From positions 2,471,931-2,535,930 of the forward strand of contig CM069598.1 of NCBI GenBank assembly GCA_035771175.1: 64,000 nt of DNA, given 5' to 3'. This DNA comes from Paratinospora sagittata (lineage: Eukaryota > Streptophyta > Magnoliopsida > Ranunculales > Menispermaceae). The translations under genes were made by a program, and so were the position numbers. The notes beneath the pieces are model-generated. The model worked only from the letters and a program-made list of their open reading frames with translations, did not search any database and was not told the DNA's origin. Position 1 is the first letter of the stretch. The number at the start of each line of letters is the position of its first letter. This document shows, one piece after another, positions 13,124 to 27,472 of the stretch.

Positions 13124-15143
13124 GTTCTCTGATCGGATTTTCGCGAGTGATTTCACGGTCCCGAAATATATAAAAATCGACGAACTTCCAGATGAAGAAA
13201 CCTTCCTTCTTAAACGCTTTAACTTACTCTCCAAGTTCCCTTGGATTTTTATTTCTCATAAATAAAAAAAAACATTTATACGTCACTGCGACCTGTTTCT
13301 AAGCCATCGATTCGTTGGTAGCTCCTCCTTTTTATTCTTCTTTGGTTATTTTAACACTTTAAGAAATACTAGAATTACTGCGTGAGCACGTATTTATAAC
13401 ATTATCTCAAGATATTAAGGCCGCAGGCCTACAACACAAGATTTAATATCAACTCATATAGGGCTTAGGGATTTCTGAATAATATTAAGGCCAAAGGCCT
13501 ACAACACAAGATTTAATTAGTATTAAACTCTCCACGTACAGATTTAAACCCCACTATCCCTATCTAATTAAATAACTATTAGATGAGGAGGGTTTGCATT
13601 TTATGTAATGTTTTATTTGTTTTTTATTTAGTCACAGCATTGGGGACATTACCCTTCGAAATAAGCACAAAAACCAAGAACCTATTAATACAAATTTCAA
13701 CTTATAAAAAGCAAGTGCACCTTGACAACAAAATAATAACTGAACTTTTAACTTAATATGCCTATATTAAAAGGGTCATAAGCAATCCCATTCTGCTACG
13801 GGGTTTTAAAATATTAGGCTACGATTTTACGATGATTCAAAAATTAAAATACAACCTAAAAATTAAAAATTTGATATGTAATTTAAAAATTGTTTTTAAA
13901 AAATAAAATATGATTTCATTTTTAGTTGATCTGTAGTTTTTAAAAATATATTTGGTATCATATTAAAAAAATATTTTTTAAATTTAACAAATAAGGAAAA
14001 CTTATTTGGTTGTTTTAAGATTATCAAGTGTAAAAAAACTTATGTGGATCTCATCAATTATAAATCAATTAAAAAAAACTTAAAAAATATTTTTTCTATA
14101 TTTTCTAAAAACAACTTTTTTTTTAACTTTTTTTCTAAAACTATCTTCTAAATCACAACTAACCAAACAAGTTTTGTGAAACTTTTTTCACTTTTTGTTT
14201 TTAAATTTAGAAAACCAAATTTAAAAATAATGTCAAACGCAGCCTTAGAAAATAACATTTTTGTTGTTTCTTGAAAACAACGTGTTTCCTACATAAATTT
14301 CTATAAACTATTTTTGAATTTTAACTTACGAAACTTGTTTTTCAGGTTTCAAGAATTTTAGACATACAAAAAAAACTTTATTTGAATCACAAACCAATCT
14401 CACCCTTAATGTTGTTATTTATTACTCATCCAACCAACTTCTTTGGGAGAGAAAAACAAAGAAGGAGAACCAAGAGTTGGGTCCACATTTTCATTTTTCT
14501 ACATAAGAGCAATTTCAATACAAATGTGGATTGTAAAAAAATTAATAACATTATGTAGGATAAATGGACATTGTGTAGAAAAAACTTATCTAATACAATT
14601 ATTGACATTCAATGTCAAGCTGAATTGGCAAAAAAAAAATAGAAGTTGTAACATGACCGTCTACTTTCAGACGATCTATTAAACAGTAATTTATTGCTGA
14701 CTCATCAAATTATTATAATTATACAATTTAAAAAAGAAAAATAATATATATATATATATATATTTAACACCTCATCAAAATGTGTACAATCCATAAAAGT
14801 ATTAGAGACCACTTTTTAACTTGATTGTTTAATTTTATGTCATGAAAGAAACAAGTCTCTTAATATTGATGACATGACATTTTTTTTTAAAATACAATTT
14901 ATTTTTATATTGGAGATACTTTAAAACAAGACAAAATTAAAGGACATATCAACAAAACAAACCTATCTCATTGGCCTAACAAAAATGGTTTCTCATGTTC
15001 AAACTAACCAACAAACATCTCCCTTGTCGATAAGCCATGAGCACTGTGGAACACACACCTAAATCACCAGATAATCTGGAGGAACACCTTCTTCTTATCT
15101 ACTACTCCTAAATGCTTTCCTACACCTTCGATCATAAGAAAAA

Positions 15144-15175
<32 letters not shown>

Positions 15176-15279
15176 ATATTTCCTTCCTTTCACCAATACG
15201 ATGATGATATATATGTATCTCTGATCTGTTGGGACTTGGGAACCAAAAGTACTGCTAGTTAGCTATAAGATCACAAAAT
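13124..15279. other. Divergent intergenic region between DDI1 and the raffinose synthase gene
   Basis: About 2.2 kb shared by two divergent start codons. It should hold both promoters. I see a 36-base unit repeated at 13412-13447 and 13482-13517, AT-rich MITE-like sequence at about 13800-14410 ending in TTGAATCACAAACCAA, a (TA)n run at 14745-14762, and another A/T run at 15140-15180 about 100 bases before the galactosyltransferase start that could serve as a TATA region. No further gene is supported; the short reading frames here lack family motifs. Confidence 0.5.
13412..13517. repeat. Two 36-base direct repeats, 70-base period
   Basis: A 36-base unit starting ATATTAAGGCC and containing AGGCCTACAACACAAG occurs at 13412-13447 and again at 13482-13517 with 2 mismatches (34 of 36). 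Each copy has an AGGCC/GGCCT near-palindrome at its core. It lies about 290 bases upstream of the DDI1 start codon. Confidence 0.75.
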
Positions 15280-18200
15280 ATGTTACTCTACTCTCGAAAC
15301 TTGATAGCTTCGTCGACATCACTACTGACGAGGCCGCAGCAACTCAAGAGCACACGCTCTTCACTCTTTCTGTCCTCGAATTATGAGAGGAGAGTTTTTT
15401 CAAACGTGTGTTTGCGATTTCACAAGCAATGGAAGCAATTATCAACGGCCTCCGAGTGTCGTTGCTGCTTGAGCGTGAAATCACCAGTAATCGAAGAGCG
15501 TAGCTTGAGAATTAACGGCAAGGATGTGCTGATGGGCGTCCCGGAGAATGTTGTTGTAACGCCATTAACGAACTGCACGGTGTTCCTCGGCGCCACTTCC
15601 TCTGAGACGAGTAGCCGGCACGTTTTCAAACTAGGAATTCTCCGGTATAATTAACTATAATTTTTCTGAGTTTTGAATAATGTACAGAAAAATGTTTTGT
15701 ATAGGCATTGACACCCAACTTCTTTGAATTTTTACAAGATATGCATGTATTACGTATATCTTTAAATATATGTGCATCCCTAAAATATTCAAAAAAAATT
15801 GAATGTCAGCATTGAAAAATAACATTGACACCCAACGTACATATAACATTACTTATATATATATATATATATATATATTTCATTTAGATGTATTAGTTTT
15901 CCCCTTACAATTAATAATAAAAGTAAAGATAGACTTAAAATAATATAAAAAGAAATAATTAATAAATATCTAACTTTTTATAATTTAAATGTCGATTTAA
16001 CCCGTAATAAAGCATAGTGAAGGAAGTAAATTCATCTAATCACTTACATATAATTATTGGGAAAAGGCTTAATTATTTGAATTAATATATATTTCATTTT
16101 ATTTATTTTTTAGGTTTATTTATTATTTTTTTACTTTTTTCAAAGTTGCATTCCTTCCAAACATGAGTGACACAATAAAGTAAGATTTGATAAAAAAAAA
16201 AAAATGATTTATAAAGATTAAGAAAAAATGGAACAAGAAGACTTTTAGGAGTTCACCTGCTACTACTTTGTTTTTTTTTTTTTCAAAGATACCAAGGGAG
16301 ATTAAATAAAGTGTTAAATATTAAGCTTTAATCTTCAAATTTAATAAAATGCATCACAATCACTTAAAATAAACCATAATAATCAAATTAACTTATGATT
16401 CAAATGTACTCCAAAAAAAAAAAAAACTTAGGATTCAGATGATGTGATTTTTCTTATGTATAAATTTCTTCAAAATATGTTCGATATTATAGTAAAAAAA
16501 AAAATGGTTTAGTTATCGATTTAGATTCTGGAACTTCTTTTTGACTCATTTATTGAGATTTCTTTCAATAAAACTGATCAAAGGTAAGCATGCATGAGCT
16601 CAGAATCTGCCATTTTAGTAGAAATGCAATCGATGAACTCACCATAATTTCAGGTACCATTATAGTTTGGATTTGGTTGTAAAAATGGATTTGCGGATTG
16701 AGACATTCTTAAGCTTTTTTCTGTAATCTTTGGTATGTTAAATGGTCCCATTTGAGTAGAGAAGATCTTTATTTTTGTGATGCAGAGATGCTAGATTACT
16801 TTGTTTGTTCCGATTTAAGATCTGGTGGATGATACCTAGAATGGGGAATTCGGGAAGTGATGTACCTGTAGAGACGCAAATGTTGCTATTGGAATCAAGG
16901 GAAGAAGATGATGTTGCTGCATCTGAGGGATCTACATCATATGTTCTCTTCTTGCCTGTGATTGACGGTGAATTTAGAAGCAGCTTGCAGGGTAACTCTG
17001 CAGAAGAGCTTGAGTTTTGCATAGAAAGTGGTAAGCTTCTGATCAAATAGTGTTGAATTTTAGTTCAAAAGCATGAATGTTTTTTTGTTGAGTAATGCTT
17101 GATTTGGATTGAGTTTTGCATTGATGCTAACTCAACTCAACTAAGCCTTTTCCCATCCACATAGGGTCGGCTATATGAATCTGCTTCCGCTACTCTACTT
17201 TTGTAGATTCATGTCTAATTTGATCAGAGAAAGTTTTACGCTAGTTTTCAGCCACTTAATGCAATCCTCCTCTCTTTTTTTTGGGCTTGTGCCCGATTGT
17301 GTTTAAGGATATACAAATATACTTGGCACAGGCGGAGTTATTGAGTTTTGCATTGATGAATTCCATTAATTACATGCTGTATGCATCTTTCACACCAATA
17401 AAAAAATTGCCCAATGCTCTAGTCTTGGTTCCCACTTTGAGACCATTACTGTTTAAATCTAGCTCTAATTCATATGCTAATGGCTTTGGCTTTTTTTTTT
17501 TCATTCTGATAGGTGATCCGGGTATAGTTACATCCCAATCTCTAGAAGCAGTTTTTGTGAGCTATGGAAACAATCCTTTCGAATTGATGAAGCAATCTAT
17601 GAAGTAGGGTTTTCAAGGCAGAGTTCAAATTTTCATAAATTAAAAACATTCTAGGTTCTAAATTCTCCTTGTAAATTGTAGTTGCATTTTTCCATAACAA
17701 AATTACTACATGATGGAGATACAAGATGCGGTCTTAATTGACAATGATGTCATGGCTTGTACTTGCCGCTTGAATTCCTCTCATGGGTAGTACTAGGATC
17801 ACTGAAATCATTGGCCCTGATCTCATAACAAGTGGTTATGGACTTTTTTAAGTTTTAACCATGTGCAGGACATTGGAAAAGCACATGGGAACCTTTGCAC
17901 TCCGTGAAACTAAGAAGGCAAGCTAGTCTGCTAATTTAAATAGCTGGACAAGTCTTAATTGGCTCTCAATTTACTTGTCACGAACTTGCAATAGTTGCAT
18001 ATGTCTGATCACACGGTTCTTTGTTGTTTATTGAAGCAGATGCCTGGAATGTTAGACTATTTTGGTTGGTGCACATGGGATGCTTTTTACACTGATGTCA
18101 ACCCTCAAGGAATCAAAGATGGTCTAAAGAGGTACATTAACTTGTAGTAAAAGCTCTCTTCATCACTTTTCATGTGTTCTGAAGTCCATGCGAAACTCAA

Positions 18201-21200
18201 CTCAACTAAGCTTTTTCCCAACTACATGAGGTTGGCTTCTAAAGTCTATGCACAACATATTTTGAAAAACATCTATACCTTGCAATGCAAGGTAAGGCTG
18301 CGTACAATAGACCTAATATGTTCCAAACCTTTCCTAGGACTCCGCATAAGCGGGAGTTTTGTGCACCTGGCTACCCTCATTGCTTCATGTTTTGAATTTA
18401 AATTCTATTTTCATTTGTCCACTATAAGTAACATAACTTAAAGAGCTGCAAAAATTGGTATATGCGTGAACATAAGCAGCTATCCATTACTGTATAAACA
18501 TGGTTCTGTCTCTTGTGCCAGATATTAAAACTAATTTAATAGAAGCTAGTCCATTTATGAATTTTAGTCCACTCACACTCATGCATTCATTTGTTCACAT
18601 CATTCTCATTTCCATGAACTAGAAGCATTTGATTAGTTGGTGCATTGTTCATCTCTCTTTCTGATTCAGCTTTTCAGATGGGGGCACTCCTGCAAGATTT
18701 TTGATAATAGATGATGGGTGGCAAGATGTTGCTAATGAATTCCAGAAAGAAGGAGAGCCATTGGTTGAAGGGTCACAGTAAGTTCGTCCATTACTCTTCC
18801 CTTTCATTCTGAAATTAATTGGTCCTCTTCTTTTTTATTTTATTTTATTTTATTTGTTCTTATTGCAGGTTTGGAGGCAGACTAATCAGCATCAAGGAAA
18901 ATAGCAAGTTCCGAAAGAAAGGGCAAGAGCCGCTTAGTGAGGCAGCTTGCGATTTTGAGGATTTTATTGCAGATATTAGAAAGACTTTTGGTTTGAAGTA
19001 TGTTTCTATAATGCTAGCTATTAAAACTCCAATTCTATTTGATTGAAGTCTTAGGTACCTTTGGTAGACCACACGGATACCCCCCATTTTAAAGTGGGAC
19101 ACGAGTCATGACAAATAAACTTTGCCATTTGTCCTAGCTGTGTTTCTATCCATACCTATTATTCCTGTTTATTACCTCTTTCACTTTAAGCTTTTACATA
19201 TAATACATGTTCTCTCAAACATTTGCAGGTATGTATATGTTTGGCACGCTCTGATGGGTTACTGGGGAGGCGTCCAGCCAGATGCATGGGAAACAAAGAA
19301 ATATAGATCAAATATAAGACACCCAATACAGTCACCTGGGATTCTAGCAAATATGAGGGACATAGCCATGGATTGCATGGAGAAGTATGGTGTCGGTACA
19401 ATTGATCCAGCTAAAATATCTGAATTTTATGATGATCTACACAGCTATCTTGTCTCTCAGGGTGTGGATGGGGTTAAGGTAGATGTACAGAACATACTGG
19501 AAACTATTGCAACTGGTTTAGGAGGCCGAGTGTTTCTTACTAGACATTTTCAACAAGCACTTGAGAGGTCCATAGCCAAGAATTTCTCAGATAACAGTAT
19601 AATCTGCTGCATGGGCCAAAGTACAGATTCTATCTACCAGTAATGAAATGCAACCTTTCCCATCTAATTTCTTGTATCTATCGTCTATGTAATGAAAACT
19701 TTGCACTTTCCAAAAGCTAGCAAGTTGAGCCCATGCATTTCAAGGTGGACACAAGCAAAAGATCCTATTAACATAAAAATCGTATAGCAAGGTCATTTTC
19801 TCAAGGTTAGGATTCATTATTTGATGGGCCTCACCTTGAAATATGTTGAAATTGATCTGGTTAAGGAATTTCTACATTCATACATTAGTCATACATTTTT
19901 TGTTGATAAGTATTTCATCAAATGTGTTTTGACTTTTGAGTTTAGTTGTTTAACAATTTGAATCTGATATGTTAGCACTAGCCAACTCATATCCACTCTT
20001 GGGTTTTCTAGAGACCATGGTGTCTAATATCCCGTGTCTGATTCGAAGTTTAATACATTGCTATGCTTTCTAAAATTACCCATTGTAATTCTTCCTTCTA
20101 AAATGTTTCATTTCAGCTCAAAAAGAAGTGCTATTACAAGGGCATCTGATGATTATTGGCCAAAAGACCCAACAAAACAGGCATTGCATATTGCTGCTGT
20201 GGCTTTTAACAGCATCTTTCTTGGGGAAGTTGTAGTCCCAGATTGGGACATGTTCTATGTAAGATCAAGCCTTTTGTACCAGTTGATTTCACTGTTTATG
20301 CATTGTTATTGCTCTTTATAGTAAGTTTTGACTGATTTTTCAGAGCCAACATCATGCAGCTGAGTTTCATGCAGTTGCTCGAGCAATAGGTGGTTGTGGG
20401 GTCTATGTTAGGTAAGATTTCATTACCTAAGGATAAATCACAAAAGAGTTGGTTGTCGAACTTCAATGAGAAGGAAATTTTCACATTTATAGTTCTTATC
20501 AAAATTTCTAACATGTAAGATAAACATTCCACTATATTCTAATTTCCAAACTATTTGTGTTCCGTTTCTGATTGTCACTTGATAAGAGCTTGGGACATGT
20601 AGCCAAGTCAAACTCTAGCTAAGAAAATCCTTTCTGAGGGACATCGGCAAAACTTTGTGCCAAACAGTTTCATGTTGTAGTATGTATGGTGATTTTGGTT
20701 TACAAAGGAAAATGATGTGAATTTCTTCATATAAATGTAGGTATATGCATGTTTCCATACATAAAAGTTTATATATGTATATTGAACACATGTTGATTGT
20801 TGAATAATAGTAGCAAAATAAGAGCACGGGCATACCTCACCCCTACACTGCAAAGAGGCTGTTTTTTCGGATTTGAATATGTGATCTTCAGGTCACAATG
20901 GAGAAACATCTGCCTTGTAATTATTGCAAAACAGTTCCTTATTTTTGTCTTGTGGATGATTTAAATGTTTGTTGGCACTATTCATTGACATGTCTTTGAA
21001 ACTCCAATTCTATTTGAGTTTCAATCAAATATCTTGCTCAATTATCAATCACAACTTTTCTTTTTGTTGAGTTCAGTGATAAACCTGCACACCATGACTT
21101 TACAATACTGAAAAAACTTGTTCTTCCTGATGGGTCTGTACTAAGAGCTAAATACCCAGGAAGACCATCGAGGGATTGTCTATTTAATGACCCAGTTATG

Positions 21201-22293
21201 GATGGGAAAAGGTATTTGACAATTTTGAAATATGGCCATTTGCTATATATTTTCTCTTCTCACTTTTCTATCTTTAATGCAGCCTTTTAAAGATATGGAA
21301 CTTGAATGAATGTTCTGGAGTTATAGGCATTTTTAATTGCCAAGGAACTGGAACATGGCCATGTTTGGATGCAATTCAGAACATTCCAAATCCTGAATTA
21401 TCAGGACGTGTCAGCCCTAATGATATCGAGTATTTTGAAGAGATATTTAGAGATTCATGGACAGGAGATTGTGCAGTTTTTTGCTTCAATACAGGTATTC
21501 ACCATACCTTCTTGGCATTTGAATAAACTGAGCATCTGAAAATTGAAGTCACATAGATGTTTGTGTTAGCATCTATGCGACACAAAAGAATATTGAAAAT
21601 TTACAAGTAGTTGAGTTAATGTTTATGTTAACATTAGTGTTGCACAAAAGAATATTGAATTTTGACACCATGGATACCTTACGTAAAGCATTTTGGATTG
21701 CATTCTGCCTTCATAGCCTAGTATTACATGGTGTTTAAATTACACATGGAAAAAGGTGGAAATCACCGTTCCTCATTTCTTCCAAAGAGATCTTTGACAT
21801 TTTTCTACATCTTTTATTCTTCAGGATCCATGTCTAGATTGCCCATGAAAGGATATGTTGACGTCTCTTTGAAAGTCTTGCAGTGCAATGTGTTTACCAT
21901 ATCTCCAATCAAGGTCGATCCTTAGATGTGTTATTTTCACTGATAGAATTTATCGTATAAATTTCTCTAGAACTCAAAAACATTTTTTTATTCCATTTGT
22001 GCTATCTGCAGGCTTATGATCAAGGAATTCAGTTTGCACCCATTGGACTAGTAAACATGTACAACTCCGGAGGAGCTGTTGAAGTAGTTGAATTCTCTAG
22101 CAATCCTTCTGATTCTATCATAAAGATCAGTGGGAGAGGTCCCGGTCGTTTCGGAGCCTACTCGAGTCGAAAACCTACACGCTGCACAGTTAACCTAAAA
22201 GACGAGAATTTCGAATTCGAAGAAGGCACAAATTTCTTGACATTTATGGTTTCTGCAAGTACCAGCACTTGGGATATTGCAATTCATTTTTGA
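15280..22293 (+). CDS. Raffinose synthase family protein (galactinol-sucrose galactosyltransferase / alkaline alpha-galactosidase, GH36)
   Basis: Glycoside hydrolase 36 of the raffinose-synthase/seed-imbibition family: transfers galactose from galactinol to sucrose, or hydrolyses alpha-galactosides. Exons: 15280-15644, 16786-17030, 17513-17603, 17869-17917, 18040-18131, 18670-18777, 18869-18997, 19229-19639, 20117-20258, 20344-20411, 21077-21211, 21283-21494, 21825-21913 and 22012-22293; all phases agree, giving 805 residues. Motifs: [47 protein letters not shown] (295-296), [21 protein letters not shown] (probable nucleophile Asp about 445), RASDDYW (acid/base Asp about 508), PDWDMF and LLKIWNLNE. 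The first 75 or so residues are Ser/Arg/Leu rich with almost no acidic residues, resembling a plastid transit peptide. Intron 4 has a GC donor and intron 13 a weak GTCGAT donor. Closest in style to the RFS6/DIN10-like or RFS1-like members; substrate specificity cannot be told from sequence, so no symbol is given. Confidence 0.93.
17108..17358 (-). mobile_element. SINE-like element with RTE-type tail and perfect 19-bp TSD (galactosyltransferase intron 2)
   Basis: The 19-base sequence ATTGAGTTTTGCATTGATG occurs at 17108-17126 and again, identical, at 17340-17358. The 213-base insert between them, read on the minus strand, begins AACTCCGCCTGTGCCAAG, passes a GGGCACAAGCCC hairpin, and ends with the GAAGCAGATTCAT...GCCGACCC...GGGAAAAGGCTTAGTTGAGTTGAG tail. 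The same tail, degenerate, closes the RTE-type LINE at about 54175-54262. The insert has no coding capacity. The parts and the duplication are directly visible; that RTE machinery moved it is inferred. Confidence 0.8.
18182..18255 (-). mobile_element. 5'-truncated RTE-tail insertion (galactosyltransferase intron 5)
   Basis: A short antisense copy of the RTE tail, ACTCAACTCAACTAAGC followed by TTTTTCCCAACTACATGAGG and GTTGGCT, lies at about 18196-18238. It is flanked by AAGTCCATGCGAAAC and AAGTCTATGCACAAC, a likely degenerate target duplication. It is directly followed by a separate SINE fragment. Confidence 0.6.
18275..18382 (+). mobile_element. 3' half of an Au-type SINE
   Basis: The stretch from about 18275 has TGCAATGCAAGGTAAGGCTG, GCGTACAATAGACC, GGACTCCGCATAAGCGGGAG and GTGCACCTGGCTACCC. 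This order matches the 3' half of the widespread plant Au SINE as I remember it. The pol III promoter half is missing, so it is a 5'-truncated copy. The opposite-orientation, fuller copy is in the RAB2 gene (42865-43030). Confidence 0.65.
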
Positions 22294-22866
22294 ACCTTGA
22301 CATTAATGGAAAAGCCTCCCTTGTTAATATCAAATTTCTAATGCCCATTTACTCATTTCTCTAAGAAATGACTTGCAAGGAAACTAAAAAACCAATACAA
22401 GTATACATATATTTTTTTTTTCAGCTAATGATTTATCATTATTGTGTTTGTTTTGGATACTTTTTTTGTATTTCTAGAAAAATGGGCTTGGACAGAAGGC
22501 CCAAATCAGAAAATAGCCCAATTAACAGGTACACATGAAGCCCAAGTGATGGGGAGATCAGAGGTACATACATACATGATGACACGCATGGTGGTGAGAT
22601 GATTGAGTGGTCCACACTCGTATCCGCATGCACAATCATAAAGCGCGAATGTAAGTTCTACTCACTACTCATTGCCCGTGATGAACCTTGATGAGTTCAA
22701 GTGGGCCCTTCTTGATCATATGTGAAATGAAGAAAGAATATAAAGACTTTAGAATGGATGGATTTATACTTATCAAAGGGAACATCTGAATACACCCTCT
22801 TCTTTCTTGAAAGTAAAATACCAAAAAAAAAAAAAAAAAAAGTCCTCTATTCTTGAACTTGTCGGG

Positions 22867-26164
<3,298 letters not shown>

Positions 26165-26337
26165 TGGATTTAGGGGTATATTCCCTTAATGATCTATCTT
26201 CTCTTGAATTTTGTGTGATGGGTTTTAGGATCAGTTCAAAAGAAGATGCTAGAGAGAAGCCAAACAATGAGATTGCAAAAATATTAAGATGATGGATGGA
26301 TGGATGGATGGATTGATAGCAAAGACTACCTTCAAAT

Positions 26338-26348
26338 TCCCATATATA
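26338..26348 (-). promoter_or_regulatory. Putative TATA box of the CYP724B-type gene
   Basis: On the minus strand the sequence CTATATATGGG lies about 175 bases before the start codon at 26164. It is followed by a leader containing the GATG tetranucleotide repeat at about 26290-26312. The position suits a plant TATA box with a leader of about 140 bases. Confidence 0.5.
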
Positions 26349-26349
26349 G

Positions 26350-27433
26350 AGGTGATAGAGGCTTCCATTTATTAACACAAGGAGGACAAAGCAAGCAGGC
26401 TTTTTTGGCAGATTATTACAGTGAGGAGTAATAAATATTTTAACTTTTACCAGAGGCAGAGGAGAGACCTGGGAAATGAAATCAACCTAGTCTGGGATCT
26501 ATACCCCCCCACCTAAGTAGCCTGGGAAGAGAGAAAAGTCAGAGAAGAGGGATGCAGAGGAAAAAGTAGTAATTTACAAATAAATCAAATTAAAATCATC
26601 AGAGGAAGAATGATGAAATATATTATTATTATTATGTATAATATTTGGCTAACATAATTTTTAAATACATTTTTCTAAAAAATTATTAGATACGTGATTT
26701 AAAATAATTTAATAATTTTTAAAAATAATATTAATAAAATAAATTTAAAAACTATAATTTTATAATATTTTTCTTTATCTTTGTCTTCAAATATTATATT
26801 TATAGACATGTTTAAGTTTTCTTTCTTAATTCTATTTAATCTTTACTCCTACTTTAGAATGACATTTATTTTATAGTAAAAGCTTAAGCTCTCTAATGTA
26901 AATAGATTACAATTTTTTTTTATATTTTTGTAGAGATTAAAAAAATAAAAATTTATAAAGAATCAAGTAGTGAGGAGTTAGTGACATTAATAAAAAAGGT
27001 AATTTAAAACAACACAATCTATACATAACCTGAACAAGGGAACTGAATATGCCTAACGTTAAGACTACTAATGACTCCAATGGTACGTATAAGCTGGCTT
27101 GGATGCCTCACAATTACTAAGAAAAAATTCATAAGAAACGTGTGCCCATTGGTAGAATCAATCATATCCACTAAATAACACTATGATGTTTCAACTATGA
27201 TCTTTTGACTTCTAATAATCATTGCTAACCATATACATGATATATATGATGATGCATGCATAAGGCACACCAAGCCTTGCATTGGCCAATTTACAAAAGT
27301 AGGAATTGAATGTGGGACAGCATTGGCGTCATGGGAACTTCATCATTGCTCGTTTCTTTTAGTTGCTCTCACTAATGAAGAAAAATTAAGTCATGCTATT
27401 GCTCCATGCTCTCTCTTTTTTATTTTTATTTTT

Positions 27434-27472
<39 letters not shown>

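Noticed and set aside
13124..13234. Upstream in-frame Met of DDI1
   Set aside because: The 37 extra residues have no counterpart in the family; the UBL starts directly at MKITVM.
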